7,030 nt of DNA, from positions 1 to 7,030 of the forward strand of contig CAZAFD010000028.1 of NCBI GenBank assembly GCA_964484785.1. The letters are read 5' to 3'. Below are positions 1-5,969 of the stretch, piece by piece (the stretch's first letter is position 1; every line of letters starts with the position of its first letter). Source of the stretch: CAZAFD01 sp964484785 (GTDB lineage: Bacteria; Pseudomonadota; Alphaproteobacteria; Rickettsiales; UBA1997). The notes beneath the pieces are model-generated. The model had not been told where the DNA came from. It searched no databases and saw only the letters and a list, made by a program, of their open reading frames with translations. A program made the translations under genes and the position numbers.

Positions 1-77
1 GATATATTCATATATTATGTAGATTAAGATATATTGAGTAAAATATTTTGCAAGGGAGATAGTAATATTATCTAAAA
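1..77. other. Intergenic AT-rich stretch at the left edge, nothing recognised
   Basis: This short AT-rich stretch lies beyond the terminator of the glmS-tpiA unit. I see no open frame of useful length, RNA gene or convincing promoter in it. It may be the edge of a spacer leading to a gene outside the window. Confidence 0.5.
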
Positions 78-108
78 GACAAGAGCCCATTTATAACGGG
101 CTCTTGTC
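74..108 (-). terminator. Rho-independent terminator of the glmS-tpiA unit
   Basis: An 11-bp perfect inverted repeat (GACAAGAGCCC at 78-88 pairing with GGGCTCTTGTC at 98-108) encloses a 9-nt loop. Read on the minus strand, the stem is followed at once by TTTTAGA (77 downwards). It starts about 25 bp past the tpiA stop codon. The plus-strand side has no T tract (it reads CTAAAAAAC), so the terminator acts mainly on leftward transcription. It is the only strong terminator visible in the window. Confidence 0.88.
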
Positions 109-132
109 CTAAAAAACTATTAAATTATGGAT

Positions 133-909
133 TTATAGAGAATTTTTAAAAATATTAAAGAATTCTGTACCTTTTAAGCTAGCTCCACCAACCAACACGC
201 CGTCAACTGATTTAAGCTTAGAAATATCCGAAATATTAGACGATTTTACGGATCCACCATATAAAACTTTCACATCCTTAGTCTTAAATTCTTTATACGT
301 AAGATCTTTAATAAATTTGTTTATTTGTTCTATTTCTTTCGTTGTTGGTACTTTACCAGTTCCAATAGCCCATACCGGCTCGTAGGCTATTATAGCTTTG
401 GTTAAATCGACATCTTTAAGAGATGCGAGTACCTGATTTCGTATAAAATCTAAATATGTATTGTTCTCTCGGATTTCTAAAGATTCCCCAACACAGACAA
501 TTGGAATCAAGTCACTTGCTAACGCGTTAATTGCTTTTTTATTCACAATATCATCTGTCTCGCCTTCATACATTCTTCTTTCAGAATGTCCAACTATCGT
601 ATAACCACAACCAAGCTCTTTCAAAAATACTGGACTAATATTTCCTGTAAAAGCACCTTCATTTTTGTAGTGACAATCCTCAGATCCAATTAGAATCTTA
701 AATCGTCTATTATTTGAGTTAAAAGCTTTGGCTAAATCTTGCGCATATTGTATAAATATACTTGGAACACATATCAAAATTTTAACATCTTTTTCCACAC
801 TACTCAAAGTGATGTCGCCACTAACCGCTTCAGAAAAATCTTTAAACCATAGCTCTAGATCCTTCTTGGAACCATTCATTTTCCAATTGCCGGCTATAAT
901 AGAAAGCAT
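133..909 (-). CDS. tpiA: Triosephosphate isomerase
   Basis: TpiA interconverts dihydroxyacetone phosphate and glyceraldehyde-3-phosphate in the cytoplasm, as part of glycolysis, gluconeogenesis and glycerol-phosphate metabolism. The 258-residue protein is full length for a bacterial TIM barrel. All the catalytic landmarks are present: AGNWKMN (6-12) with Lys10, GHSERR (107-112) with His108, AYEPVWAIGTGK (175-186) with the general base Glu177 and mobile loop 6, and the phosphate-binding glycines LYGGS (216-220) and VGGASL (240-245). The GSEDCHYKNEGAFTGNIS stretch (75-92) resembles the alphaproteobacterial QDCH...GA.TG.IS form. The ATG at 909 puts AGNWKMN at its usual distance from the N-terminus; the Shine-Dalgarno is weak (AAGATA). 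The gene lies 63 bp downstream of glmS on the same strand and ends before a strong terminator. It can be read from glmS or from its own candidate promoter. No lesion is visible. Confidence 0.97.
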   Translation of the reverse strand: MLSIIAGNWKMNGSKKDLELWFKDFSEAVSGDITLSSVEKDVKILICVPSIFIQYAQDLAKAFNSNNRRFKILIGSEDCHYKNEGAFTGNISPVFLKELGCGYTIVGHSERRMYEGETDDIVNKKAINALASDLIPIVCVGESLEIRENNTYLDFIRNQVLASLKDVDLTKAIIAYEPVWAIGTGKVPTTKEIEQINKFIKDLTYKEFKTKDVKVLYGGSVKSSNISDISKLKSVDGVLVGGASLKGTEFFNIFKNSL

Positions 910-940
910 AAAATATCTTGTTTATTGTTGAGATAGTTTC

Positions 941-969
941 TATATAAAATAGAAAGTTATTAATTGCAA
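941..969 (-). promoter_or_regulatory. Candidate sigma70 promoter for tpiA
   Basis: Read leftward, TTGCAA (969-964) and TATATA (946-941) are separated by 17 bp, which gives a start near 934 and a leader of about 25 nt before the tpiA ATG. The -10 box lies inside an AT-rich 7-bp inverted repeat (TTTCTAT at 937-943 with ATAGAAA at 949-955), which could be incidental in such AT-rich DNA. Support is consensus matching only. Confidence 0.4.
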
Positions 970-972
970 GTT

Positions 973-2799
973 CTATTCTACAGTCACGGATTTTGCCAAA
1001 TTCCTTGGTTTATCCACATCATTACCTTTAAAACAAGCACAATAATATGCTAATAGTTGTAAAACTATAGTGGTTTGCGCTATATTGATATAATCATCCA
1101 TAGCATCTGGCAAAGTTATACAATAAGATATTTTATCTGAAAGTAATGAGGTAATTTTACTACTTGTTATAACTATAACTTTTCCGTTACGAGCTATAAT
1201 CTCCTCTATATTAGATAAATTCTTTTCTAAAAGAAAGGTATCAAATACAACGAAAACCACATAACTCTTATCGCTTATCAAGGCTATAGGACCATGTTTT
1301 AATTCGCCAGCTGCCAATCCATCGGTTGGGATATAACTAATTTCTTTCATTTTAAGAGCGCCTTCTAAAACTATAGGATAAAACACGTCCCTTGCGACAT
1401 ACATTATGTGCTCACATAAACTTAGCTTTTGGGATATAAACTTAATATTCTCAATTAATTTTTCATTATAAAGTATATTCTTTAATCTATCTTGGGTTTC
1501 TGTTATAGAAGTAATCCTATTGTTGTATTCTTTATAACTTATAAGTCCCCGGTTTTTCGCGAGTTTTAAACTAAGTAGATATAATACAGTAATTTGGCCT
1601 AAAAAAGCTTTAGTAGAAGCAACTCCAATTTCTATACCAGACATAGTACTCAATGTAGTATTTGACAAACCTCCTATTGTGCTATTATTAGCATTTACTA
1701 AAGATACAATTTTTTGGCAGGAAGATTTACAATACTTTAATGCTGCTAATGTGTCTGCGGTTTCCCCAGATTGTGAAATAAAAATATTAACGCTGTCTTG
1801 GAATAATGGCGTACTTCTATACCTGAATTCTGAAGCTATATCCGTATTAACGAACACATTGGCAATTCTTTCAAAAAAATATTTAGCTACACAACCAGCA
1901 TAATAGGATGTACCACATCCAACAATATTTAGATAATTACACTTAGACCATTGATCTATATTAATTAAAATATTTTTATTACTTAAATATTTATTAATAA
2001 GACGTTTAATAACTTCGGGCTCTTCATAAATTTCTTTCAACATAAAGGTTGGAAATTGACCTTTATCGAGTAAAAAGTCATCTATATTGATATTTTTTAT
2101 ATGTTTTTTAATCTCTTTGCCTAAACTATTATAAAATATGTAAGATTCATCATCAATTATACCAAATTCACCATCTTCCAGCTCTATAATTTTATTGGTT
2201 AGTCCTGAGAAGGCTGTGCTACCAGAAGCTACATAATACTCATCCGAACCTATACCAATTAACAAGGGAGAATTGTTTTTAGCAACAAAAAGTTTTTTGG
2301 TTGCATTACAAAACATAGCTAAAGCATATGATCCTTTTAAAGAACTCAATGCCTTTATAAAAGCGTCGTCTATATCATAACCAGACTCTAAGTAATATAA
2401 AATCAAATTTGGTATAACTTCCGTATCTGTTTGACTTGTAAAAGAATATCCATATCTTTCTAGGAACAACTTAAGTTCACGATAGTTTTCTATTATACCG
2501 TTATGAACTAAAACAATATTATGTTTGCAACTTACATGAGGATGAGCATTATTTTCTGAAACATCGCCATGTGTAGCCCATCTTGTATGTGCTATACCTA
2601 GGTTAGCAGTAAAATCGGGGGTAATTTTTTGTTCTAATTGAGTTATATTTCCAAGACTTTTTCTAATAAGAATTTGTGTATTATCTAAGATAGCAATACC
2701 AGCCGAATCATATCCTCTATATTCCAGTTGTTTCAAAGATTTAATAATTTTATCAACCACATTATTCTGTTTAGCAATTATACCAACTATTCCGCACAT
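973..2799 (-). CDS. glmS: Glutamine--fructose-6-phosphate aminotransferase (isomerizing)
   Basis: GlmS converts fructose-6-phosphate and glutamine into glucosamine-6-phosphate and glutamate, the committed step towards UDP-GlcNAc for peptidoglycan and lipid A. At 608 residues it matches the usual length (609 in E. coli). The N-terminal class II glutaminase domain begins MCGIVGI with the nucleophile Cys2 and carries HTRWATHG (71-78), HNGIIENY (99-106) and QTDTE (123-127). Two SIS sugar-isomerase domains follow: GCGTSYYAG (294-302), SQSGETADT (342-350) and GVASTKAF (392-399) in the first; LEGALKMKEISY (478-489), GELKHGP (498-504) and the C-terminal NLAKSVTVE with Lys603 in the second. Glu486, His502 and Lys603 match the isomerase residues of E. 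coli GlmS. An oddity is PTDGL (491-495) where most bacterial GlmS read HAE(A/G)Y. The start is fixed by the need for Cys2; no Shine-Dalgarno is visible. It is probably cotranscribed with tpiA, and divergent from the membrane-protein gene. Confidence 0.97.
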   Translation of the reverse strand: MCGIVGIIAKQNNVVDKIIKSLKQLEYRGYDSAGIAILDNTQILIRKSLGNITQLEQKITPDFTANLGIAHTRWATHGDVSENNAHPHVSCKHNIVLVHNGIIENYRELKLFLERYGYSFTSQTDTEVIPNLILYYLESGYDIDDAFIKALSSLKGSYALAMFCNATKKLFVAKNNSPLLIGIGSDEYYVASGSTAFSGLTNKIIELEDGEFGIIDDESYIFYNSLGKEIKKHIKNINIDDFLLDKGQFPTFMLKEIYEEPEVIKRLINKYLSNKNILINIDQWSKCNYLNIVGCGTSYYAGCVAKYFFERIANVFVNTDIASEFRYRSTPLFQDSVNIFISQSGETADTLAALKYCKSSCQKIVSLVNANNSTIGGLSNTTLSTMSGIEIGVASTKAFLGQITVLYLLSLKLAKNRGLISYKEYNNRITSITETQDRLKNILYNEKLIENIKFISQKLSLCEHIMYVARDVFYPIVLEGALKMKEISYIPTDGLAAGELKHGPIALISDKSYVVFVVFDTFLLEKNLSNIEEIIARNGKVIVITSSKITSLLSDKISYCITLPDAMDDYINIAQTTIVLQLLAYYCACFKGNDVDKPRNLAKSVTVE

Positions 2800-2830
2800 A
2801 AACTATTTATTTATTTCTAAAAAGAGACTA

Positions 2831-2853
2831 TTGGTATCCGTAATGGATTCCAA
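2831..2853 (-). promoter_or_regulatory. Imperfect hairpin in the predicted glmS leader, possible regulatory structure or operator
   Basis: TTGGTATCC (2831-2839) and GGATTCCAA (2845-2853) form an inverted repeat with eight pairs, one central mismatch and a 5-nt loop. It lies 32 bp upstream of the glmS start, inside the predicted glmS leader RNA and upstream of the opposing promoter. On the minus strand a run of five T (2823-2819) begins 7 nt after the stem, too far for an ordinary terminator but not excluded as a weak attenuator. It could equally be a protein-binding palindrome. It does not resemble the glmS ribozyme, which is far larger and known mainly from Gram-positive bacteria. Confidence 0.4.
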
Positions 2854-2863
2854 ATGAAATTAT

Positions 2864-2891
2864 TTGTAAAATAAAATTCATAAGATAGAAT
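2864..2891 (+). promoter_or_regulatory. Candidate sigma70 promoter for the membrane protein-gspE-nadK unit
   Basis: TTGTAA (2864-2869) and TAGAAT (2886-2891, five of six matches to TATAAT) are spaced by 16 bp. This predicts a start near 2898 and a leader of about 23 nt before the ATG at 2921. Its -10 box overlaps that of the opposing glmS promoter. Support is consensus matching only. Confidence 0.45.
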
Positions 2892-2910
2892 CCTGTACAG
2901 ATTTTTTCAA
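2882..2910 (-). promoter_or_regulatory. Candidate sigma70 promoter for glmS-tpiA
   Basis: Read leftward, TTGAAA (2910-2905, five of six matches to TTGACA) and TATCTT (2887-2882) are separated by the optimal 17 bp. A start near 2875 gives a leader of about 75 nt that contains the hairpin at 2831-2853. The -10 box shares bases 2886-2887 with the -10 box of the plus-strand promoter. Confidence 0.45.
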
Positions 2911-2920
2911 AAATTGAATT

Positions 2921-3406
2921 ATGGATAAAACAATTTTACTAAAACAATTAGGCAAATTCTTTACAGACGTCACTGTTCCTGTCAAAACATCTTTTAATAA
3001 ATGTTTAGAAGGTAACGAAAATTTCAAACAAATGTTATGGTTTTGGTGCTTGATACCAAACATAGTGTGTATGCTCATATTAAAATGCACATTAAAATAC
3101 AAATTTTTTAACTTGGTGTATTTCCTATATGATGTTATGTGTCTCTACTTTATCCTAAAAGCGGTTCAAGTACACCCAGAGTATAATATTACCAAAACAA
3201 ACAAACTAAAGGAAAAGGAATACGTAAGTGGTCTTAGTCCGGAAGAACTAAAAAAATACAAAAAAGATCAACTTAAAAAAGTTAACAAGGATTTTTGGCA
3301 AAAACTATTACTACAAAAACCTTGGAAAAATACAGAATTTTACAAAATAGTTATCTTAATATTGTTATTGCTTATTATTATTACGTTTAGAAACATATTG
3401 AGATAA
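2921..3406 (+). CDS. Uncharacterised three-helix membrane protein upstream of gspE
   Basis: I do not recognise this 161-residue protein. It has two closely spaced hydrophobic helices near the N-terminus (about 38-55 and 62-82), a strongly charged lysine-rich segment (about 93-138, containing LSPEELKKYKKDQLKK) with helical and possibly coiled-coil character, and a very hydrophobic C-terminal helix (about 141-157, YKIVILILLLLIIITF) ending in basic residues. There is no cleavable signal peptide, lipobox or prepilin peptidase site, so it is probably an inner-membrane protein with its charged loop in the cytoplasm. Its stop is 2 bp before the ATPase start, and a candidate promoter lies just upstream, so it is probably the first gene of the unit. 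The tight coupling suggests a role with the ATPase, for instance as a membrane anchor, but this is inference from context. The ATG at 2921 has no clear Shine-Dalgarno. The gene is probably real: long open frame, sensible topology and operon position. Confidence 0.8.
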   Translation: MDKTILLKQLGKFFTDVTVPVKTSFNKCLEGNENFKQMLWFWCLIPNIVCMLILKCTLKYKFFNLVYFLYDVMCLYFILKAVQVHPEYNITKTNKLKEKEYVSGLSPEELKKYKKDQLKKVNKDFWQKLLLQKPWKNTEFYKIVILILLLLIIITFRNILR

Positions 3407-3408
3407 AC

Positions 3409-5142
3409 ATGGAAAATACATCTGCAAGAAAAACTGACGATAATTTTGATTTAACCAGTGAGTTACTTAGTAAACAAATAGTTTCCAAGGACCAGCTGGA
3501 TGTAGCTTTAAAGGAACAAAAACAAACCAATGAAAACCTCACTACAATATTAGTTAGGATGGGTTTTGTAAGTCAGTCCACCTTAAGCGAAATTTTAAAT
3601 AAATCCAGTGAAATAAAAAATCTAAACCTAAAGTCTATCATTATAGACCAAAGACTGATTAAGAAAGTTCCAAAAAGCTTTGCATTGCAAAATTTTGCTA
3701 TTCCTATTAGTTATAACAACGATACTATCGTTGTAGCAATTGCAGATATCTTCAATATTATAATTATAGACCAGATAAAACAATTTTTCCCGGCAAATTT
3801 TAAAATTCAGCCGATGTATGCCCCAGAATCAGATATAATTGATATCATAAATCAGTATTATGATTACGAAATGTCGATCGACGGAATATTACGAGAAATT
3901 GAAAGCGGTAAAAAGAATATAGACGATCTTGACTCGATGCAGGGTAACTATCAAAGCCCTATGGTTCGTTTAGTGGATGCTTTACTCACGGATGCTGTTA
4001 GAATGGGTGCATCGGACCTTCACTTTGAGCCAGAAAATTTCTTTTTAAGACTAAGATATAGAATTGATGGCAAGATGGAACAGATTAGAACTTTTCACAA
4101 GGACTACTGGTCATCTATTGCGGTAAGAATTAAAATTTTATCTGGTATAAATATAGCTGAAACCAGAAAAAGTCAGGACGGTAGAATTAATGCTAACATT
4201 CTAGGAAGAAATATAGACTTTCGTGTATCAACCCAACCAACAATTGACGGCGAAAACATTGTAATGAGAATTTTGGATGAAAAACAAGGTATTCTCACTC
4301 TAGAAAAGTTAGGTTATACAAATTCAATGCAGAATGTCTTAAAAAAATGTTTGAAAAAACCGGAAGGTATTATTGTTATTACAGGTCCAACCGGATCAGG
4401 TAAAACAACTACTCTATACTCTATTCTCAATATGATCAACGATATTGAAAAAAACATAATGACCTTGGAAAACCCAGTTGAGTATAGACTACCTTTAATT
4501 AGACAATCTAACATTAACCCAGAAATTGGTTGCGACTTTGCCGACGGTATTAGAACATTATTAAGACAAGACCCCGATGTAATTTTAGTAGGTGAAATTA
4601 GAGATAAAGAAACAGCAGTAGCTGCTGTACAGGCAGCAATGACTGGACACCAAGTGTATAGCTCTCTACACACAAATGATGCCTTGTCAGCAATACCAAG
4701 ACTAATGCAAATTGGAGTAGAACCATATCTATTATCGGGAGCCTTAATTTGTATCTTAGCCCAAAGACTAGCCAGAAAATTGTGTGATGATTGTAAATAT
4801 GAATACACGCCAGATGAAAGCGAATTAAATATTTTAAAGCATTTTATTAAAGACCCAGAGAAGTTAAATAATATCAAGTTATACAAAAGCAACGGCTGTG
4901 AAAACTGTAGACATAATGGTACAATTGGACGACTGGCCATCGCAGAAATTATTGATATAAACAAAGAGCTAGATGATATGATAGTTAGAAAATCAACCAA
5001 AAAAGAAATGATGTCTTATCTTGAATCTCGGCAGTATGTTACTATGCAAATAGATGGTATCAATAAGGTATTACAAGGAGTTATTTCTTTACAAGAATTA
5101 ATTAGGGTGGTTGATATGACAGCCTTTATTGAGGTAGAATAG
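3409..5142 (+). CDS. GspE/PilB-family secretion or type IV pilus assembly ATPase
   Basis: This is a hexameric motor ATPase of the type II secretion/type IV pilus superfamily, which acts on the cytoplasmic face of the inner membrane to drive pilus or pseudopilus assembly. The 577-residue protein is of normal length. An N-terminal MshEN/GspE-N-like region (about 15-150, with LTTILVRMGFVSQSTLSEIL) precedes the N2 domain with ASDLHFEPE (201-209) and RKSQDGRI (253-260). The ATPase core has Walker A GPTGSGKTT (326-334), the Asp box TLENPVEYR (352-360), Walker B DPDVILVGEIRD (388-399) and the His box MTGHQVYSSLHTNDA (411-425). The zinc-binding tetracysteine is complete (Cys459, Cys462, Cys497, Cys500), which favours a GspE/PilB assembly ATPase over a PilT retraction ATPase. 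No pilin, platform protein or secretin gene is in the window, so I cannot say whether it is GspE or PilB. The start has only a weak GAG upstream. It sits 2 bp after the membrane-protein gene and 12 bp before nadK. Confidence 0.95.
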   Translation: MENTSARKTDDNFDLTSELLSKQIVSKDQLDVALKEQKQTNENLTTILVRMGFVSQSTLSEILNKSSEIKNLNLKSIIIDQRLIKKVPKSFALQNFAIPISYNNDTIVVAIADIFNIIIIDQIKQFFPANFKIQPMYAPESDIIDIINQYYDYEMSIDGILREIESGKKNIDDLDSMQGNYQSPMVRLVDALLTDAVRMGASDLHFEPENFFLRLRYRIDGKMEQIRTFHKDYWSSIAVRIKILSGINIAETRKSQDGRINANILGRNIDFRVSTQPTIDGENIVMRILDEKQGILTLEKLGYTNSMQNVLKKCLKKPEGIIVITGPTGSGKTTTLYSILNMINDIEKNIMTLENPVEYRLPLIRQSNINPEIGCDFADGIRTLLRQDPDVILVGEIRDKETAVAAVQAAMTGHQVYSSLHTNDALSAIPRLMQIGVEPYLLSGALICILAQRLARKLCDDCKYEYTPDESELNILKHFIKDPEKLNNIKLYKSNGCENCRHNGTIGRLAIAEIIDINKELDDMIVRKSTKKEMMSYLESRQYVTMQIDGINKVLQGVISLQELIRVVDMTAFIEVE

Positions 5143-5154
5143 TATTGTAAATTC

Positions 5155-5964
5155 ATGCATGAAAAAATAGGGTTATTAAGTAGTAAAAAAAAAGAAAAAG
5201 CTTGTCTACTTAAAGATGACATCTTAAAAAGAAATTCAGATGTAGTACATATTACATCCGTCGAACAAGCTGTAGCAGAAAAAATAAATTGTTTCTTGGT
5301 ACTAGGCGGGGACGGCTTCATGTTAAGAGCTCTTCATCAGTATATGCATCTAAATAAGCCTTTTTACGGTATAAATTGTGGCAATACTGGATTTTTATTA
5401 AATGATAACGCTGAATTAGCGGATATAAAAAATACCATTAGTAGAGCCAAATCTTATATCATTAACCCACTAGAAGTCACTATCACAGATATAAGAGAAA
5501 AAACTTTTACAGAATATGCTATAAACGATGTATCGCTGTTGCGCAGCACCCATCAGACCGCACATATTGGAGTAGATATAAATAATATTACTAGAATCCA
5601 AACATTAATAGCTGACGGGCTTTTGGTGGCTACTCCTGTAGGTAGTACATCATATAATTTGTCACTAAATGGAACCATTATACCTATTGCTTGTAGAAGT
5701 TTAAGTTTAAAACCTATAAGTACTTTTAGCCCAAGATTTTGGCAGGGAGCTATATTACCTTATAATACAAAATTCAGATTTAATGTAAATGACCCTACGG
5801 AAAGAAGAGTAAATCTTACAACGGATTTTATAGAATATAAAAATATTAAAAAAGCTGAAATCCACATAGATGGCAAACTCAAAATACGGTTGCTATTTAA
5901 TAAAAATTCCAACATAGAGGAAAAGGTTATAAAAGAACAATTTTTACAAAATTATTATAAATAA
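5155..5964 (+). CDS. nadK: NAD kinase
   Basis: NadK phosphorylates NAD to NADP in the cytoplasm and is the sole de novo source of NADP in most bacteria. The 269-residue protein is slightly longer than the usual alphaproteobacterial form (about 250-260). The key motifs are GGDGFML (51-57) with catalytic Asp53, GNTGFLLN (76-83), the adenine-contacting NDVSLLR (124-130) and the glycine-rich DGLLVATPVGSTSYNLS (154-170). KPISTFSPRFW (186-196) corresponds to the alphaproteobacterial PI.PF.PR.W signature. The YMHLNKPFYGIN segment, TTDF (222-225) and the LLFNKN and IKEQF endings resemble Rickettsia NadK as I remember it. The protein is thus both a safe function call and the best taxonomic marker here. 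The ATG is 12 bp after the gspE stop, with no clear Shine-Dalgarno, so translational coupling to gspE is plausible. It is in the same frame as gspE, separated by the gspE TAG and four sense codons. Confidence 0.95.
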   Translation: MHEKIGLLSSKKKEKACLLKDDILKRNSDVVHITSVEQAVAEKINCFLVLGGDGFMLRALHQYMHLNKPFYGINCGNTGFLLNDNAELADIKNTISRAKSYIINPLEVTITDIREKTFTEYAINDVSLLRSTHQTAHIGVDINNITRIQTLIADGLLVATPVGSTSYNLSLNGTIIPIACRSLSLKPISTFSPRFWQGAILPYNTKFRFNVNDPTERRVNLTTDFIEYKNIKKAEIHIDGKLKIRLLFNKNSNIEEKVIKEQFLQNYYK

Positions 5965-5969
5965 CCTCC

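Noticed and set aside
78..108. Bidirectional terminator
   Set aside because: The plus-strand side of the stem lacks a T tract and no plus-strand gene ends nearby.
728..931. Open frame of 67 codons on the plus strand
   Set aside because: It is antisense to the N-terminal part of tpiA and runs across its promoter region; no recognisable protein and no ribosome site.
1679..1903. Open frame of 74 codons on the plus strand
   Set aside because: It is antisense to the first SIS domain of glmS, whose motifs are intact.
2800..2880. glmS ribozyme or riboswitch upstream of glmS
   Set aside because: The predicted leader is only about 75 nt, with one small hairpin; the ribozyme needs a much larger conserved core and is known mainly from Gram-positive bacteria.
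2906..2918. Small palindrome TTCAA-AAA-TTGAA just before the membrane-protein start
   Set aside because: Five A/T-rich pairs are expected by chance in DNA of this composition, although it does overlap the predicted glmS -35 box.
2878..3102. Open frame of 74 codons on the minus strand across the glmS/membrane-protein spacer
   Set aside because: It covers both candidate promoters and the start of the membrane-protein gene, which has the better topology and operon position.
4314..5000. Open frame of 228 codons on the minus strand
   Set aside because: It lies wholly opposite the conserved ATPase core, including Walker A, Walker B and the His box, and its product (Ser/Ile/Leu-rich with no family features) is what an antisense shadow of this gene would give.
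5016..5321. Open frame of 101 codons on the minus strand
   Set aside because: It is antisense to the ends of the ATPase and nadK genes, including the catalytic GGDG codons.
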